Below are positions 1 to 11,774 of a stretch of DNA of 64,000 nucleotides, one piece after another. The stretch is from Anopheles merus (lineage: Eukaryota; Arthropoda; Insecta; Diptera; Culicidae). The notes beneath the pieces were generated by a model, which saw only the letters and a program-made list of their open reading frames with translations, was not told where the DNA came from and ran no database searches. The position numbers were made by a program, and so were the translations under genes. The stretch is taken from NCBI RefSeq assembly GCF_017562075.2, contig NC_054084.1:38131499-38195498 (forward strand), given 5' to 3'. How positions within the stretch are numbered: position 1 is the stretch's first letter; each line of letters opens with the position of its first letter.

Positions 1-2680
1 CATAGGAATGGAGTTGGATTACTTTGAAATCAAAAATGTTGTTTTTCGTTTGCATTCCTGGTAATCACAACCAAACTCTAGCATAGAAGAAACAGAGTGA
101 ATCATTTCTGAAGGTGTTACAAAGTTTAAAGACAATGAAGGTTGATAGGCTTAATCTGAGAATGTAAATACGGAAATGTTGCTTCGTTTTTATTATGTTT
201 TATCATGGGAATGTGTAGTCATTTTTATAGACATATTTCTTTCTGTTAAGACCTTCAGATTCTTCTGAATATAGTCAGTCTTCTTGTTTTCCATGGCGTG
301 ATGTCCTACGCGAACATGCCGGCCTATAAGGCTTTCAAGGCTAGTAAGAATTACATTAAATCATTTCGTAACAATGCGAATGCTTGGCTCGCTCAACAAA
401 AATAAAAAAAATATGAGGCTTTAAAAATATGATTATAATCAAGCATTCCATAACCATGTCACTTTCAAAATGCACGATATTTGGTTCAACATAACGCTGT
501 CTTAGTGATGGCGTCATTTCTTGTTTAACAAACCGTTCATTGCCATTCCTCTTATCAATTTCTATTTTAGGATCCTAATACTATTTTCGAACCAGCAACA
601 AATCCGTTTAATAAAATTAATATCGTAGATGTTTAAAATAAGTTAATAATATAATGTGCAAATTTACTTGCAACGATCTACAATTGCACCTAACTGTGGC
701 TATAACAAATTGTGTGACAAGTCACATTCGTTTTTGATGAGAATAAATTTGCCTTTGTTGAAAATCAACAGCAATAATACAAATAAATTTTATATCCATA
801 AAAAGAAAAAAACACAAAAACAAAACACAGTAAGTCAATTGGTTCAATGCTTGGAAGAATTATACGCCCAGGGAGACAAATAAGATCATCAGTGCTAAAG
901 ATACATCGCTATCGTTAATTCAACTGCACGGATACCATGGCGTGGTTCAACGATGTTTTTTTTCTTATTCTTGTATCATTATTCCTTACGTTGCTACCCT
1001 TTCGATTTGTCTCTCCCTTGCCACTAGATTGAACTATCCATAGCGTTAATACTGTCAATACCTATCAAGAATGCATTACCAATGTGTGCATCAATCCCTT
1101 CGGGAGGACATCTTTCGCCATCTATCGCCGCCGTTACGTGCGTGTGATTTTTCCGTGAACTGGCCAAGCAACTGCTCAATTTACCGATTTGTGGGGTTTA
1201 TTTAATGTGGTCACGCGCAGTTATCTCTCTAAGCTGGAACCAATAACTTTAGACTGATATTACATCCCAATCCCTCAGGTGCCATTTGTATTCCAAGTGA
1301 TCCGAACCCGTGGCACCAAAGTCGTCACCCAATAGCGACGACAACAGACCGTAGCAGCTCTCGATATCCAGCATTAAGCGGTTTTAGTGTCCACTGTAAA
1401 CGAATTCAATTCCTATTCGTGCGGATGTGGCAAAGAAAACAGTGATAATTTGCCAAAATAAATAAATGTCACTGTGTACAAATAGCGTACCTACGGTTAC
1501 AAACCTTAACGATGACAAACTCCATTAAATTAGATGGATTCAGCATTGGTACGATTGGTGCAGGTTGGATCGATGGATCTGGATCTGTATGTGGTTTATA
1601 AAAACAACATCATTATCAGTTCAACTGAACTCCTAAAAGGACCATTACGATAAATTGAGATGGCTCTTGAATTGATAATATAAAACAGTTGAATGAGTCA
1701 ACTAAAAATAATTTAATATGGAAGCTGTATTTTTTATTAAAAAGTTAACCGTCTTGCTGGCACTACGACTTGCAGGGAGAACAGAGTTTAGAGATATTTA
1801 ATTTCCTCTATACAATCAGTTATGGCTAAACAAACTCATCAGAAGAGTTGTAAAATGTTTGGTTTATACTATGTGAATCGAATATGGAAAAGCTGGTACG
1901 TGGAGACATCAGCAGATCATTGGACGTTGAACTGAACCGTCTTTCTAAAGGGGCATATAATAATGGGGAATAATTGTGTAAATTAAAAAGACAATTTTTT
2001 GCTACTCTTTGAGTGTGAGTTAGAGACGAAATGTGCATCGAGCTGGTCTAGTCTTTATAATCATCATCATTTGTTTTGTCCACCCGTTTACTAGGCGCCA
2101 TTAAGTCACAGTGCACGCTGCTTTTAATCTCATCATAGAAAACATTTAGATCGTGGTGCTATGCAGGTCTATTAGTTAAGTTTCTAGGGTGTTGCTGAGT
2201 AAAAATTGACCGGAATGAATAAAAGAACTGTTATGCGTTTGTTTATGCTATTCAAAAGAACTGATGGTACTTAAAAAAACTCCCTGTATACGATGAACCA
2301 ATGCACGACGCATTGAAAAAAATATATTAATTATTTGAATGAGGTGCGTTAAAAAGTTAAAAGTTTGAACCTATTTTAAAAATTAATCTTCCTCCACTTT
2401 TTACATCTTCTACAAAATCATTCAAACAAAATAAACGTAACGTTCAAACTTTCAACGAAACGACGGCTTTTATTTTGATTCAACTTCATCCGGGTTCTAC
2501 ACTGTTCGTGCTTGTTTGTTCGGTTTGTGGAATATTTAACGTGATCATCTTCTACTGTTATTTCATGTGAAATGCCAAAGGAAAAGATTACAATTTTTCA
2601 CACACTTTATAGCGCACCTAGTCCATTCATAGTAAGAAGATTGCCATCTCATAGCATACGCATGGCATCCCATATTACCC
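1..2680. other. Upstream non-coding DNA, no gene recognised
   Basis: No open frame here has protein-like composition, and no splice-linked coding series was found. The only recognisable item is a short SINE-like fragment near 293-345. The rest is AT-rich unique-looking sequence. Confidence 0.6.
293..345 (-). mobile_element. SINE fragment (same subfamily as 10636-10785)
   Basis: The stretch around gcgaacatgccggcctata, followed by ggctttcaaggct, matches the element at 10636-10785 (gcgggcacgccggcctatt then ggctttcgagact). Only about 50 bp is preserved and the head with polymerase III boxes is missing. It is a degraded remnant. Confidence 0.4.
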
Positions 2681-2740
2681 ATGATAGACGCAGGTGAGCA
2701 TTGTGTAGCGATTGATATGCCCCAATCACGCAACACTTAC
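2681..2740. promoter_or_regulatory. Duplicated non-coding module a, copy A
   Basis: This 60-bp segment aligns with 44221-44280 and 58552-58610. Shared cores are caggtgag followed by a gcgatt/acgatt core and then cccaatcacgc. There is no open frame. Being the first of several modules repeated in the same order elsewhere in the window, it is read as an old regulatory duplicate. Function is inferred only from conservation between the copies. Confidence 0.4.
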
Positions 2741-4624
2741 TAAAGCAACTGGTTCGATGAACATCTTTTTATGAAGATAAGTGGATCAACTTGATGTTGT
2801 AACTATCAGTAACCCAATTAATGTACTATGAAAAAGAGTGTATACACGAAAGTAAAGTTTACCTATAAATATTGCCTACTACATCGCAATTAATTAACAA
2901 ACTTTGTTGTATAGCTAAATAGATTGTCAAGATGTCGTATTTTGTCTTTGTAAAATGACTTCTGCCTTGGTATTTGCAAACGAGATAATGGCCGACGATC
3001 TATTACCGTGCAAATTATTCTTAGTTTAAAAAAAACCAGCTCAGATATGCGTGAGGGCAAATTGAAAGGTTTATTTCATGTTTGAGAAGGGTTAACATTT
3101 TATAGAAATCATAAATCAACTCTCTCACATCAATTTATTATTCTAATCATCATAACAACAACCATAAAATAAAGTAAAGTGTTGTGAGAAAACTGGGGAT
3201 AGCACACTATCACAAGGAAAGCTCGTCAAGTCCCGAGCCTCAAACGAATTCAGAAGTATCTCCAGAGGCATGCTTGACGGACATATTACAAATAGCCATT
3301 GTAATGTTCTCAATTATCTACCATTATCATCTTCCATTCCATCGCAGATACAGGCTGCTTGCCGATAACCATCTTGAGCTGAAGTCAGTATGATGTAAGC
3401 GTCAGTATTTTGCAAAAGAAGAAAAAAATCATCCAAATGCTCGCAGGACTTTTTAAGGGTGACATAATATATTAAATTTTTGCTTGCCGTACGGTTAAAC
3501 ACATTTTTTTGTAAACATTAATCAGGTTCAGCGATAGGTCATCTACAACAGATCATTATTGGTGACCAAAATTCAAGGGAAAAAGTAAGCAATACTATTC
3601 CCAACTCCGAAAGGATGATGGCAATAAACTTCCGGAAGAAAACCATAAATCAATGATCTTGGCAATATTGCATTTAATTGACAAGTGCAGAAAAATTTGA
3701 AAAATCTTCTAAATGTTTTTTTTTTCGTTGAATGCTCCCGTTTCATGGTAACTCAATGAGAACACTTTTGGTGTGTGAGGAGGAAAACAAAGGGAACGTG
3801 CTTTTTTTCTATCCTTTCACTGGATTGTAAATCATTTCCCAGTGACAACGCATAAAGCAAAGAAAAACGCGGGTTGACAATTGTTGCTGCGAAGATTGTG
3901 AACCAGTGAACCAAGCACAGAATACTTGTTGTCACATACACTGAATGTAGGAAAGCGAACATCAGACTCGGGCTAAAGAGAGTGTTTATTCAAATCACGT
4001 TTATGTTAGAACGGCAGCGAATACACAAGAATTTACAATAATGGTAGGAAAAATGTTAAAACCAGTCAATCGATCTATATGATGGAATTCTTAAGGGAAA
4101 TGCAAAGTGAGGCTATATATTTATTGGAAGGGTATTGAACATAGCATGAAAGAAGCAATAATAACCGAGCGTTTGTGAATGGGTCATACTTGATAAGAAT
4201 GTTGAATGAACAGCTTAGTATTGACTTCCTTAGAATATTCATATAAAGCTGCTTTTGCTTTGCTCATATGATTCTTTTTTAGTAATTCACAATATTTAAA
4301 AATAAAATGTTCTGCTCTAAAACTAAACTAGAGACCATACAAAACATCTTAAGATATTATATCTTTATGTCTTGCTTGCTTGATTTTTATACGCTTACCA
4401 GTCATCTGAAGGATTGTCTACGAAACGAACGAATGGTCAATTGCGTATTGTTAATATCTTATTGACGTGATAAGAAGTAAAACAAGCAATCGTCGTGGAA
4501 ATAGTATGTCATCAAATAGAGAAACCTTTCAGGGCCAAACAAATGCATTTTACTACGACCACAAATTAATACTTCCTACTCAAAGAACCCCACCCAGTGC
4601 AATACATTTTGTTGCTCTGCTTGT
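2741..4624. other. Non-coding DNA between modules a and b
   Basis: No gene, RNA or repeat was recognised. The short open frames have no protein-like features. Confidence 0.5.
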
Positions 4625-4895
4625 TGAACATTAGCACATGCGAACAAGGGATGTGGTCAGAGAGATCGGTGAACAGTCCGGAAATGAAGTGCCACTATTT
4701 GCCAAGCTCATTTTGATGAATAATTAAAATTGATCATTCATTGCTGTTTGATGAGCTATCATGGAAACCGCCTAACAATGCCGACTCTTTTTGCATTGCT
4801 ATAGATTGAGTGGAACATGCAATTGAAACATCGATCACGAGTGATGGTTATGCTTACTGATGGAATTGTTAATTAAAATGTGCTTCTCCATCAAC
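4625..4895. promoter_or_regulatory. Duplicated non-coding module b, copy A
   Basis: This segment aligns with 46384-46625 and 59548-59805 in the same orientation. The strongest shared core is gaataattaaaattgatc, and a second is tactgatggaattgttaatt (tttacagatggaataattaa and tttactgatgggatagttaa in the other copies). TAATTA and AATTAAAA strings typical of homeodomain binding sites lie in the best conserved parts. Copies B and C extend about 280 bp further upstream; this one does not visibly do so. Confidence 0.5.
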
Positions 4896-5304
4896 GTAGG
4901 AAGTGACCGTCTGGGACAATAGAAGCGATAACGACAAAGAGAAAGAGAGACTATTGAGAAATCTCAAAGGTTTCCGTTATTGTTCGTTTGAATTATTGGA
5001 TTTTTTGGTTTTACTATTTAAAATTTAATTTGTTTTTGTACACAACAGTCAGATTTCATAGCAAATAGTAGCATGTAATAGTTAAATCATTTTCACATAT
5101 GAATCTGCCCATCACTTCATATTTTTTCCCCAAATAATGTTTGAGGGAATATTAAAATTATACTCAACGAATTTTTAACTTTTTGATCTCAGTTTCCTTC
5201 GCATCTATGCTTATATGTTATATCTTATATGTTCGGAATATATAAAAGCATTTCTCCAGGCAATTTTTTTTAATTATCACAAATTCTAAAAAACAATATT
5301 ACCA

Positions 5305-5377
5305 CGCCCGAATAGGGACTTGAACCCTAGACCGTTGGATTAAAAGTCCAACGCTCTACCGACTGAGCTATCCGGGC
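5305..5377 (-). tRNA. tRNA-Lys (anticodon TTT)
   Basis: The reverse complement folds as a complete 73-nt tRNA without an intron. The acceptor stem is GCCCGGA paired to TTCGGGC (one G-T pair), with discriminator G at 5305. The D arm starts TAGCTCAGTCGG. The anticodon loop is GACTTTTAA, with TTT as anticodon reading AAA and AAG lysine codons. The T arm contains GGGTTCAAGTCCC. A run of A on the + strand at 5288-5293 gives the T-run terminator for RNA polymerase III just downstream. The promoter is internal (A and B boxes). It decodes lysine in cytosolic translation. No other tRNA is nearby, so this is a solitary locus. Confidence 0.96.
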
Positions 5378-5459
5378 TACACAGTTTGATGAGCTATGAC
5401 TTTAGTTTTGTTGCATTGGTGGTTTTATGGTTCTGATCTGAGGCTATTAGATTCTCCAT

Positions 5460-5975
5460 CTACTGTTTAGATGGATGGATTAACAATAGACAAAAGTCAA
5501 CAATCTCAATCATCCTCATTTTAATCTATACAATTCAAAACCTTGTTAATAATTTTTTAATTAACTTTGTCAGCTGGAAATTGATCGAGTTGAATTATGC
5601 TTATTATGATTTTTTTTTTGTTATGATTTTTCCCCATTTTCTCAAATGAGTATCAATAAAATATTTGATACTTATTTGTGTTCATTTGTCATGTTTTTGT
5701 TTAAATAAAGACATAATTGCAGGTTATCGGAGGATGTAATACATTAACTAGATACAATCCATAAACATTCACAATGTGGATTCTGTTTAAACACGAAATA
5801 GCCTATTTATTAAAAGGCTCGTAAAAATATTGTGATACATTGTAAAGATTCACCATACATAAACCAATAAAAAGTTTAGAGCTTGGAAAAAATAGACAAA
5901 ATGATCTTGCCACTATTGTTTAGATGGATGGATTAACAAAATAGACAATAGACAAAAGTCAACAATTTAAACCAT
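5460..5975. repeat. Direct duplication beside the tRNA gene
   Basis: The string tgtttagatggatggattaa occurs at about 5464 and again at about 5918. Both copies are followed within a few bases by atagacaaaagtcaacaat and then a diverged AT-rich stretch ending in an aattcaaa motif. The copies are about 450 bp apart in the same orientation. No terminal inverted repeats were seen, so this is described as a local direct duplication, not a named transposon. Confidence 0.6.
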
Positions 5976-6129
5976 ATTTAATATTTTTAATCTGCAATTC
6001 AAATCATTGTTGGTAATTGTTGGCAAATCCTTGTTGGCCCCACTTGTCGAGCAGAATTTGTGATGCTTGAACGGAGTCTACGCCAATGAGATTTTTTTCA
6101 AGCATTTCATGTCCAATATTCACACAAAG

Positions 6130-6400
6130 CGTGACCGTTGATCCTAATGGAATTTATTGCATTGATATGTGTCAACGACGTATCACGCTATTATCAGGAG
6201 GATTTGTATTTAATTAATATGATGAAGTGAGTAGTGCGCATCATATCCACCATATTTTGGTAAGCTACTTGGTTCTGGGTCACCTTGATTGCTAAATGCA
6301 TAATCAACGAGTGATCGATAACCTTGCTGGAGTTCGCTTAGTGCGTTATTAAGAAAAATATTAATATCTTTGATAGAATCTATGAATGGGACAAAAACAA
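6130..6400. promoter_or_regulatory. Duplicated non-coding module c, copy A
   Basis: This segment aligns with 60945-61285. The shared core is tcacgctattatcaggag (copy C: tcacgctaatatcaagag) followed by ttgtatttaattaatatgat. Further matches are ggtcaccttgattgc and aatctatgaat. It is absent from the otherwise similar unit B. The TTAATTAA core suits homeodomain binding; function is inferred. Confidence 0.45.
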
Positions 6401-7369
6401 CTTTAATAGAGTCACCGATACGCGCTCTTCATGTTTGATATGGCGTAGAGAGTTTGTTGATATTGACTATTGAATAGTTCCATGGTATAAAAAAATAAAA
6501 TAAAGTAGGGTAGCTGTACCAGTTTTAGGAAGAGTGACTTAAAAGGCAAAAACGCATTAAAATTGTCCCAAAACACAATTTTGAAGTAAAAAAGCTCATT
6601 TGTTATTCATATAATAACTTTCACATCATTTTCTTGCGTATTTTTTGAAATATCAAATAAAATATACAGAGTTCAACATGTTTTGGCAGATTTGCTGTCG
6701 GCCAATAGTTCGGCAGATTTCGCTATCAAGAGAACCAGAACATTAAATCAATAAAAGTGATGTTCTTTTTATGAAATTTTATGAAAATTCAATGGTTGTA
6801 TAATTTATTCTAGCCCACAAGAAATTTAAAAACATGCTAAATGAGTCAGTTTTCACTTCAAACGCTGCCGAAAATAGGTACACGGTAATTTTTTATTTTG
6901 GACAGTTGAATGAAGTGGGCTCCTGTCGAAACTTGTAACAATAACAAACTGTAGATTTCGATGAATATTTGTTAAAACTTAATCAGAACACTATAATACT
7001 CTGTTAACAAATACTAAATTTCTCGTTTCAAATATTATCAATTTCACAATAAAGAATCCTATTACTTAAGAGAAAAACAATATTTTGTGAGTCAGTCGGA
7101 GTCGTACTCTATAACGGTCAGGGTAAAACACGACTAAACCCATGATCATTTCATTTTGTTGCAATATTGTGTATTGACATTTTAAGACCACTTTTTGCTT
7201 GCACGAACCAACCATTGAATCACATTTTGATAATGAACAAAGGCAAATTCATTGTGGGTGATGAGTAGATGGGTTATTTATTTATCGAGCGATTTTGTTA
7301 CGCTTGAGCAGTGCTTGTGTAAAAGTGAACAGTAAATCGTGCACTTGCAGCTTCGGGCAACGTTTACGG
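6401..7369. other. Non-coding DNA between modules c and d
   Basis: AT-rich sequence with no gene or repeat recognised. Confidence 0.45.
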
Positions 7370-8085
7370 ATCGTTTGCTATTACACGATGCATGCCCGTG
7401 GGAAAGAGCGAGGATGTAAAAACGTTTAAAAAAATCTGCATAACATTGTACCTTCAGTGCCTTTACCAATTTCTATTTGCTTTGCAATGGTAAAGGCTAA
7501 GCACAATCCTTCTACCGCAAACTGCCCGGGAGTACATGTTCCGCAGTAATGACATGAGTTCTTTGAAATGTAAATGCTGTGCCCAGGAGCGTTACTTTGA
7601 CTTTGTCTCGATTTCTTCGTCCTCAGAACCGCTGACGTCCTTATCGTCGATGAACCAATCTACTCAACGGAGTTATGTGCTGTAGTTTGGTGGGATAGCT
7701 CGACCTATCTTGTAGTTTGTTTAGGACAAGACAAAGAAATCCGAATTGAATCACACACCCACTCGGAAGCATCTTCAAAATCCAACCCATCACCGACATA
7801 GCCAAACGGAGTGATGAAGGGAATCTCTTTCATCTCACTCTTTGTGTAGCTTCTTCGATGTGACCAATTTTCGTGGAACGATTCAGTCGGCGCTCTTGAT
7901 CCGCATCTTGGACCAACACTTATAGGCACCAACCAATCGCTCCACTTAACTTTATGTCAGTGCCTAAATTAAATCCCACACCAAAATCGCAACCCTAGAC
8001 GATCCATGGTTTGGGCTCTTAATTGGTAGGGTAGCGAGATTAATTCAATCTCTTGAGCAATCCAAGCTTGCGATGAACAATCCAA
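7370..8085. promoter_or_regulatory. Duplicated non-coding module d, copy A
   Basis: Three patches align in order with 61745-62470. They are cgtgggaaagagcgag plus tgtaaaaac near 7395; ttctttgaaatgtaaatgct followed by gagcgttactttgactttg near 7560; and attcaatctcttgagcaatc near 8035. Spacing between patches is almost the same in both copies (an offset of about 54.4 kb throughout). Reading frames are not conserved across the copies, so the constraint appears to act on the DNA itself. Confidence 0.5.
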
Positions 8086-8599
8086 TCATGCTGAGTCCCA
8101 AAAGAAACTTTTCAACACAATGACAACGATGTGTTTCGGTCCAAATGCTCAATTAGAATGGCGCCAAAAGAATATGACAACGGAACAGCGTCACATTCGT
8201 TAATAATTCGTTAAGATGAGGTGGCCCCTTAAAGCCAGGCTTGCTTTTTAAAGAATTTAATGCGTACAATCTGCTCTTGAAACTGAAATTCAAGCTATAT
8301 TCAACTTCGTCCTCTTTTAACATGGTCCAATATATTAAACCACCATAATACAGCCATCACATGGTCGTAAACCTACATTTGCTACGCCGGTATCTCTGTC
8401 TTCTTTGATTCGACAGTGCTGCAGTTGAGCAAATGTGCAAACTGCGACACCATCGGTTGTGTATCACAAACATTTTGATCTTTTGCTTTCTTCCACCACC
8501 TTTCAGCTACCCTTTTGTCTGGTCCATCGTGAACACAGTAGCGTGAGAAAGTCTGCGCTGATGCAACTGGCACTAACCCGGTGTCAATGCATTTGCCAC

Positions 8600-9320
8600 A
8601 GCCTCTCGGGCTATATGATGAGCAATGCTCCCTACATGGTGTCAGTTGGCCGGACCGGGGATACAGACAGTAATGGATCGACCCACACTAAGGGATTCTC
8701 TCCTCAACACCTACAGCGCTCTGCTCCACTCTCCACTGATTCACGGACGACTAATTTTGATTCATTTGCTAAATTGGTTAATTGGTTGTTTTAATTGTTT
8801 TCACAACGGGTGCGTCAAACAAACCCTTGGAAGCTGTGCTTTGAAACCGATGGTGAAACTGATCCTCTGAAACTGAAGGAATGAACAAAACTACCGGAAT
8901 AGAAAAAAATCAATTGTATATGCTGTGGACTAGCAAGATATACAAAAAAAACGCAGCAGAACACTATCAATTGAGATTTATTTCAACAGCTTCCGTTCCC
9001 GTTTTAAACTCAGCACCCGGTATCAGAAACACATACTACTACAAATACTTCCTTTTGCCAGCGCCCATTGCTAATATTGCTGGCTGAAAATGATTTGGTC
9101 AAGGCAGAAATGATCCTCTTGTCCATCACCAGCAGACGCATTGTGTTATGTATCGTGATGATATCATCGGTGACACTGCTTCGTCGCTATAAAATGATGA
9201 TATATCTTGAGTCGCTTGGAGTCGCCTTACAAAAGCGTAAAAATGCGACTGGCATAGTGCAATGATTGTTTTTAATCTTGGGTGCTGCTAATTGAGGTTC
9301 AAATTGAAGGCAATGATCTT
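8600..9320. promoter_or_regulatory. Duplicated non-coding module e, copy A
   Basis: This segment aligns with 47500-48230 in the same orientation. Conserved strings include tgctccactctccactgatt, ctaattttgattcattt, ttttaattgttttcac, caattgagatttatttc and gtgacactgcttcgtcg. The same frame is partly open in both copies, but substitutions replace residues freely (for example R to W and N to Y), which argues against a coding function. Confidence 0.5.
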
Positions 9321-10189
9321 TGCCATCGTACTAATGGAGCCGCGATTTATTCTCTCTTGCACCTCGGATAGCGCGTTCCTTGCTTTGCCAAAGTACGACT
9401 GAGAATAGTTTACTTTAATAATCAACAGCGAAACAGCATCGTTCAAATAAAGGCAAATGCTGTACAACATGCGCCACGGAGCGCCAGCATGATTCCGACA
9501 ACACATTCCCTGCAAGCACTGCTGGAATCGTAAAACGTTTAGACATCACACACCCACGCAAGCGAATGTTGGTTCTGAGTGGTTGCGTGATCGATGTAAT
9601 TGAGTTGGGCAAGGCTAATTTCTTTAAAACCCTTAGGGTTGATAATGTGTGCCCCACGATATCACCCCTATTTTTGAAATTGCGGGTGGATTTGGGCCGC
9701 TGATGGACTGCGTGTAACGTACGTAAGTGTGACGATGGATTTGACCCTGTTGCATTTTGTTACAATTAATTCAGCCAGCGTTTCATAAAGATTGATGATG
9801 CTGGCGCGAGAATTCGGTAAGTATTGTTGTGAGAGAGCTCGAAAAGATTATCAAAGTGTAGAAAGAACGTTCTACATGGCATTGTGGGTACCAAGCCAAA
9901 TTCGATCGTAAATTTGCAGTCATTAATCGATTAGGGTACTATTTTTTAAATAATCATTTAATAATCAACTGTCATGTTGCATGTTGCATACAAATTAATC
10001 CACAAGTTGTGATGCATTAAATGCTTAAATACTACACAATAATGTGTATCCCTGCAATGTATGTGTCTGGTATAGTAAATATATCTTCTAAAAAAATATT
10101 CATGCATTGTATAACCAACGTTTGCCAACACTAAAATTCCATGTGATTTTTAATTCTACGACATGCTAGAAGAGAAAATAATTCAGAAT
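9321..10189. other. Non-coding DNA, nothing recognised
   Basis: Relatively GC-rich at 9320-9660 and AT-rich after that. No gene, RNA or repeat could be supported. Confidence 0.4.
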
Positions 10190-10620
10190 TCATACCGCTC
10201 CTGGCACTCATCCCAAACCTATGTCGATCATGCAATTTAACAGAACTCATTTTAGTTCTGGAACTGATTTCAATACTATATAGGTGCTAGAATTAGCATC
10301 CAATCCTGGCCCTGGAACTGATCCTAACCCCTTACCGGTCTGTTACCTGTCGTGAAGTTGATCCCGATCCCATACCGGGTCTGGAATATATCTTGACTCT
10401 ATACCGGCACTGAAATTGCTCAAAAAAATTGTACTGGCCCTGACATTGATCCCGAACCAATACAATACCAATAGAAGATGCATCATGGGATCAGAAGATC
10501 CTGAAACATATACGTATCGGTACTGGAACTGATCCTAAACCTAGACTCTGATTGGAATTGATCCCATACACATACCCTTGAACTAAATTAGATTTCATAT
10601 TGGTCCTGGAACGGATCCTT
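10190..10620. repeat. Degenerate minisatellite of GGAACTGATCC-type units
   Basis: Short units built around cctggaactgatccc and cataccggt recur irregularly about every 30-45 bp, with many substitutions. There are at least ten recognisable units. Units vary in length, so this is a decayed tandem repeat, not a CRISPR array. It lies directly beside a SINE-like element and a MITE cluster. Confidence 0.6.
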
Positions 10621-10635
10621 ACTCCGGGGCTTGAT

Positions 10636-10785
10636 CTTTTTCTTCTATTTGGCGTAAACGACCAACGCGGGCACGCCGGCCTATTCAGGCTTTCGAGACT
10701 TTATTCAATAGCACGCCGCCGGATAGTCAGTCCTTGCTACGTGGGGACAGTCCATTCTAGGTTTGAGCCCATGATGGGTATGTTC
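10636..10785 (-). mobile_element. tRNA-derived SINE, divergent subfamily
   Basis: Read on the - strand, this copy carries the SINE signatures seen elsewhere in the window. These are a B-box-like segment (ggtttgagccc on + at about 10759), the ggatagtcagtcc block and a TTCTTCT-type tail at the left edge. Its middle section (acgcgggcacgccggcct) differs from the main family. It marks a second subfamily, also represented by the fragment near 293. Confidence 0.5.
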
Positions 10786-11774
10786 CAATGTTCTCCTAGT
10801 CAGTTTCGATTGTAAACATTGTCATTCACCGCGGGCAAAACGTTATTCCACATCGATCTGACGTTTCATTCCCATCACAATAATTTTTAATTTCGTCAAC
10901 ATGATTTTCAACATGTTTCAAGCTGGATGCAGTTTTACAGTTCTTTGAGATGTGTTGAAAATCTTGTGTAAAAGCTTTAAAAATTTTATTATGAAGCAAA
11001 TACATAAATTGACAGCTGTTGAAAAACATCTTGGAAGAGTTTTGTTTTTGTTTGTTTTTTGTTTGTTTCTTTTGTTTTTCTATCGTATGGTTTCCGTGGA
11101 ACTATCATCAATTCAGACGTTCTACAGGGTTTTCCAAGTCAGTTTCGACTGTAAACGTTGTTACAAGGTTTTCCAAGTCACTTTCGAATGTATGTTATTC
11201 ATCGCATGCAAAATGTTGTTCCACATCAATCTGACATTTCATTTCCTTCAAAATCATTTTTAATTTCTACAGCATGATTTTAACACGACTCAACCTGGAT
11301 TGAGTCTGATAGTTCTTTGTTATGTGTTGAAAATCATGTGTTGAAACTGAAATTTCAATTTGAAACAAATAAACCATTTGATAGCTGTTGAAAAAGATCT
11401 AGGATGCGGTGAAGAACAATGTGTACATTCGAAACCGCCTTTGAAAACCCTGTTTTCCTTGCTTGCTAGATGTTACAGGGTTTTCCAAGTCAGTTTCAAA
11501 TGTAAACGTTGTTATTCACCGCATGCAAGGAGTTCATCCACATGAATCTGATATTTCATTTCCATCACCGTAATTTTTTATTTCTTCAGCACATTTTTTA
11601 TTTTCAACACATCTCGAGTTAGATTGAGTTTGACAGTTATTTGTGATGTGTTGAAAATTATGTGTAAGAACTGAAATTTTGTTATAAAGCAAATACGTCA
11701 TTTGACAGCTGTTGTAAAACATCTTCAAAGCGTTTAATAATAATGTGCACATTCGAATTTGACTTGGAAAACCC
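10786..11774. mobile_element. Cluster of three related MITEs
   Basis: Three units of roughly 300-330 bp lie head to tail, at about 10786-11090, 11127-11452 and 11478-11774. Each carries gtttcgatgtaaacgtt-like sequence near its start, then a cacatcaatctgac core, a gatgtgttgaaaat core and tttgacagctgttg. The third unit is bounded by inverted repeats: gggttttccaagtca on the left and its complement tgacttggaaaaccc on the right. The second has a doubled left end (gggttttccaag at about 11127 and aggttttccaag at about 11162). No transposase is present, so these are non-autonomous DNA elements. Confidence 0.7.

Noticed and set aside
10190..10620. Possible CRISPR-like array
   Set aside because: Units are degenerate and irregular with no constant spacer length, and the host is a eukaryote; a minisatellite explains it.
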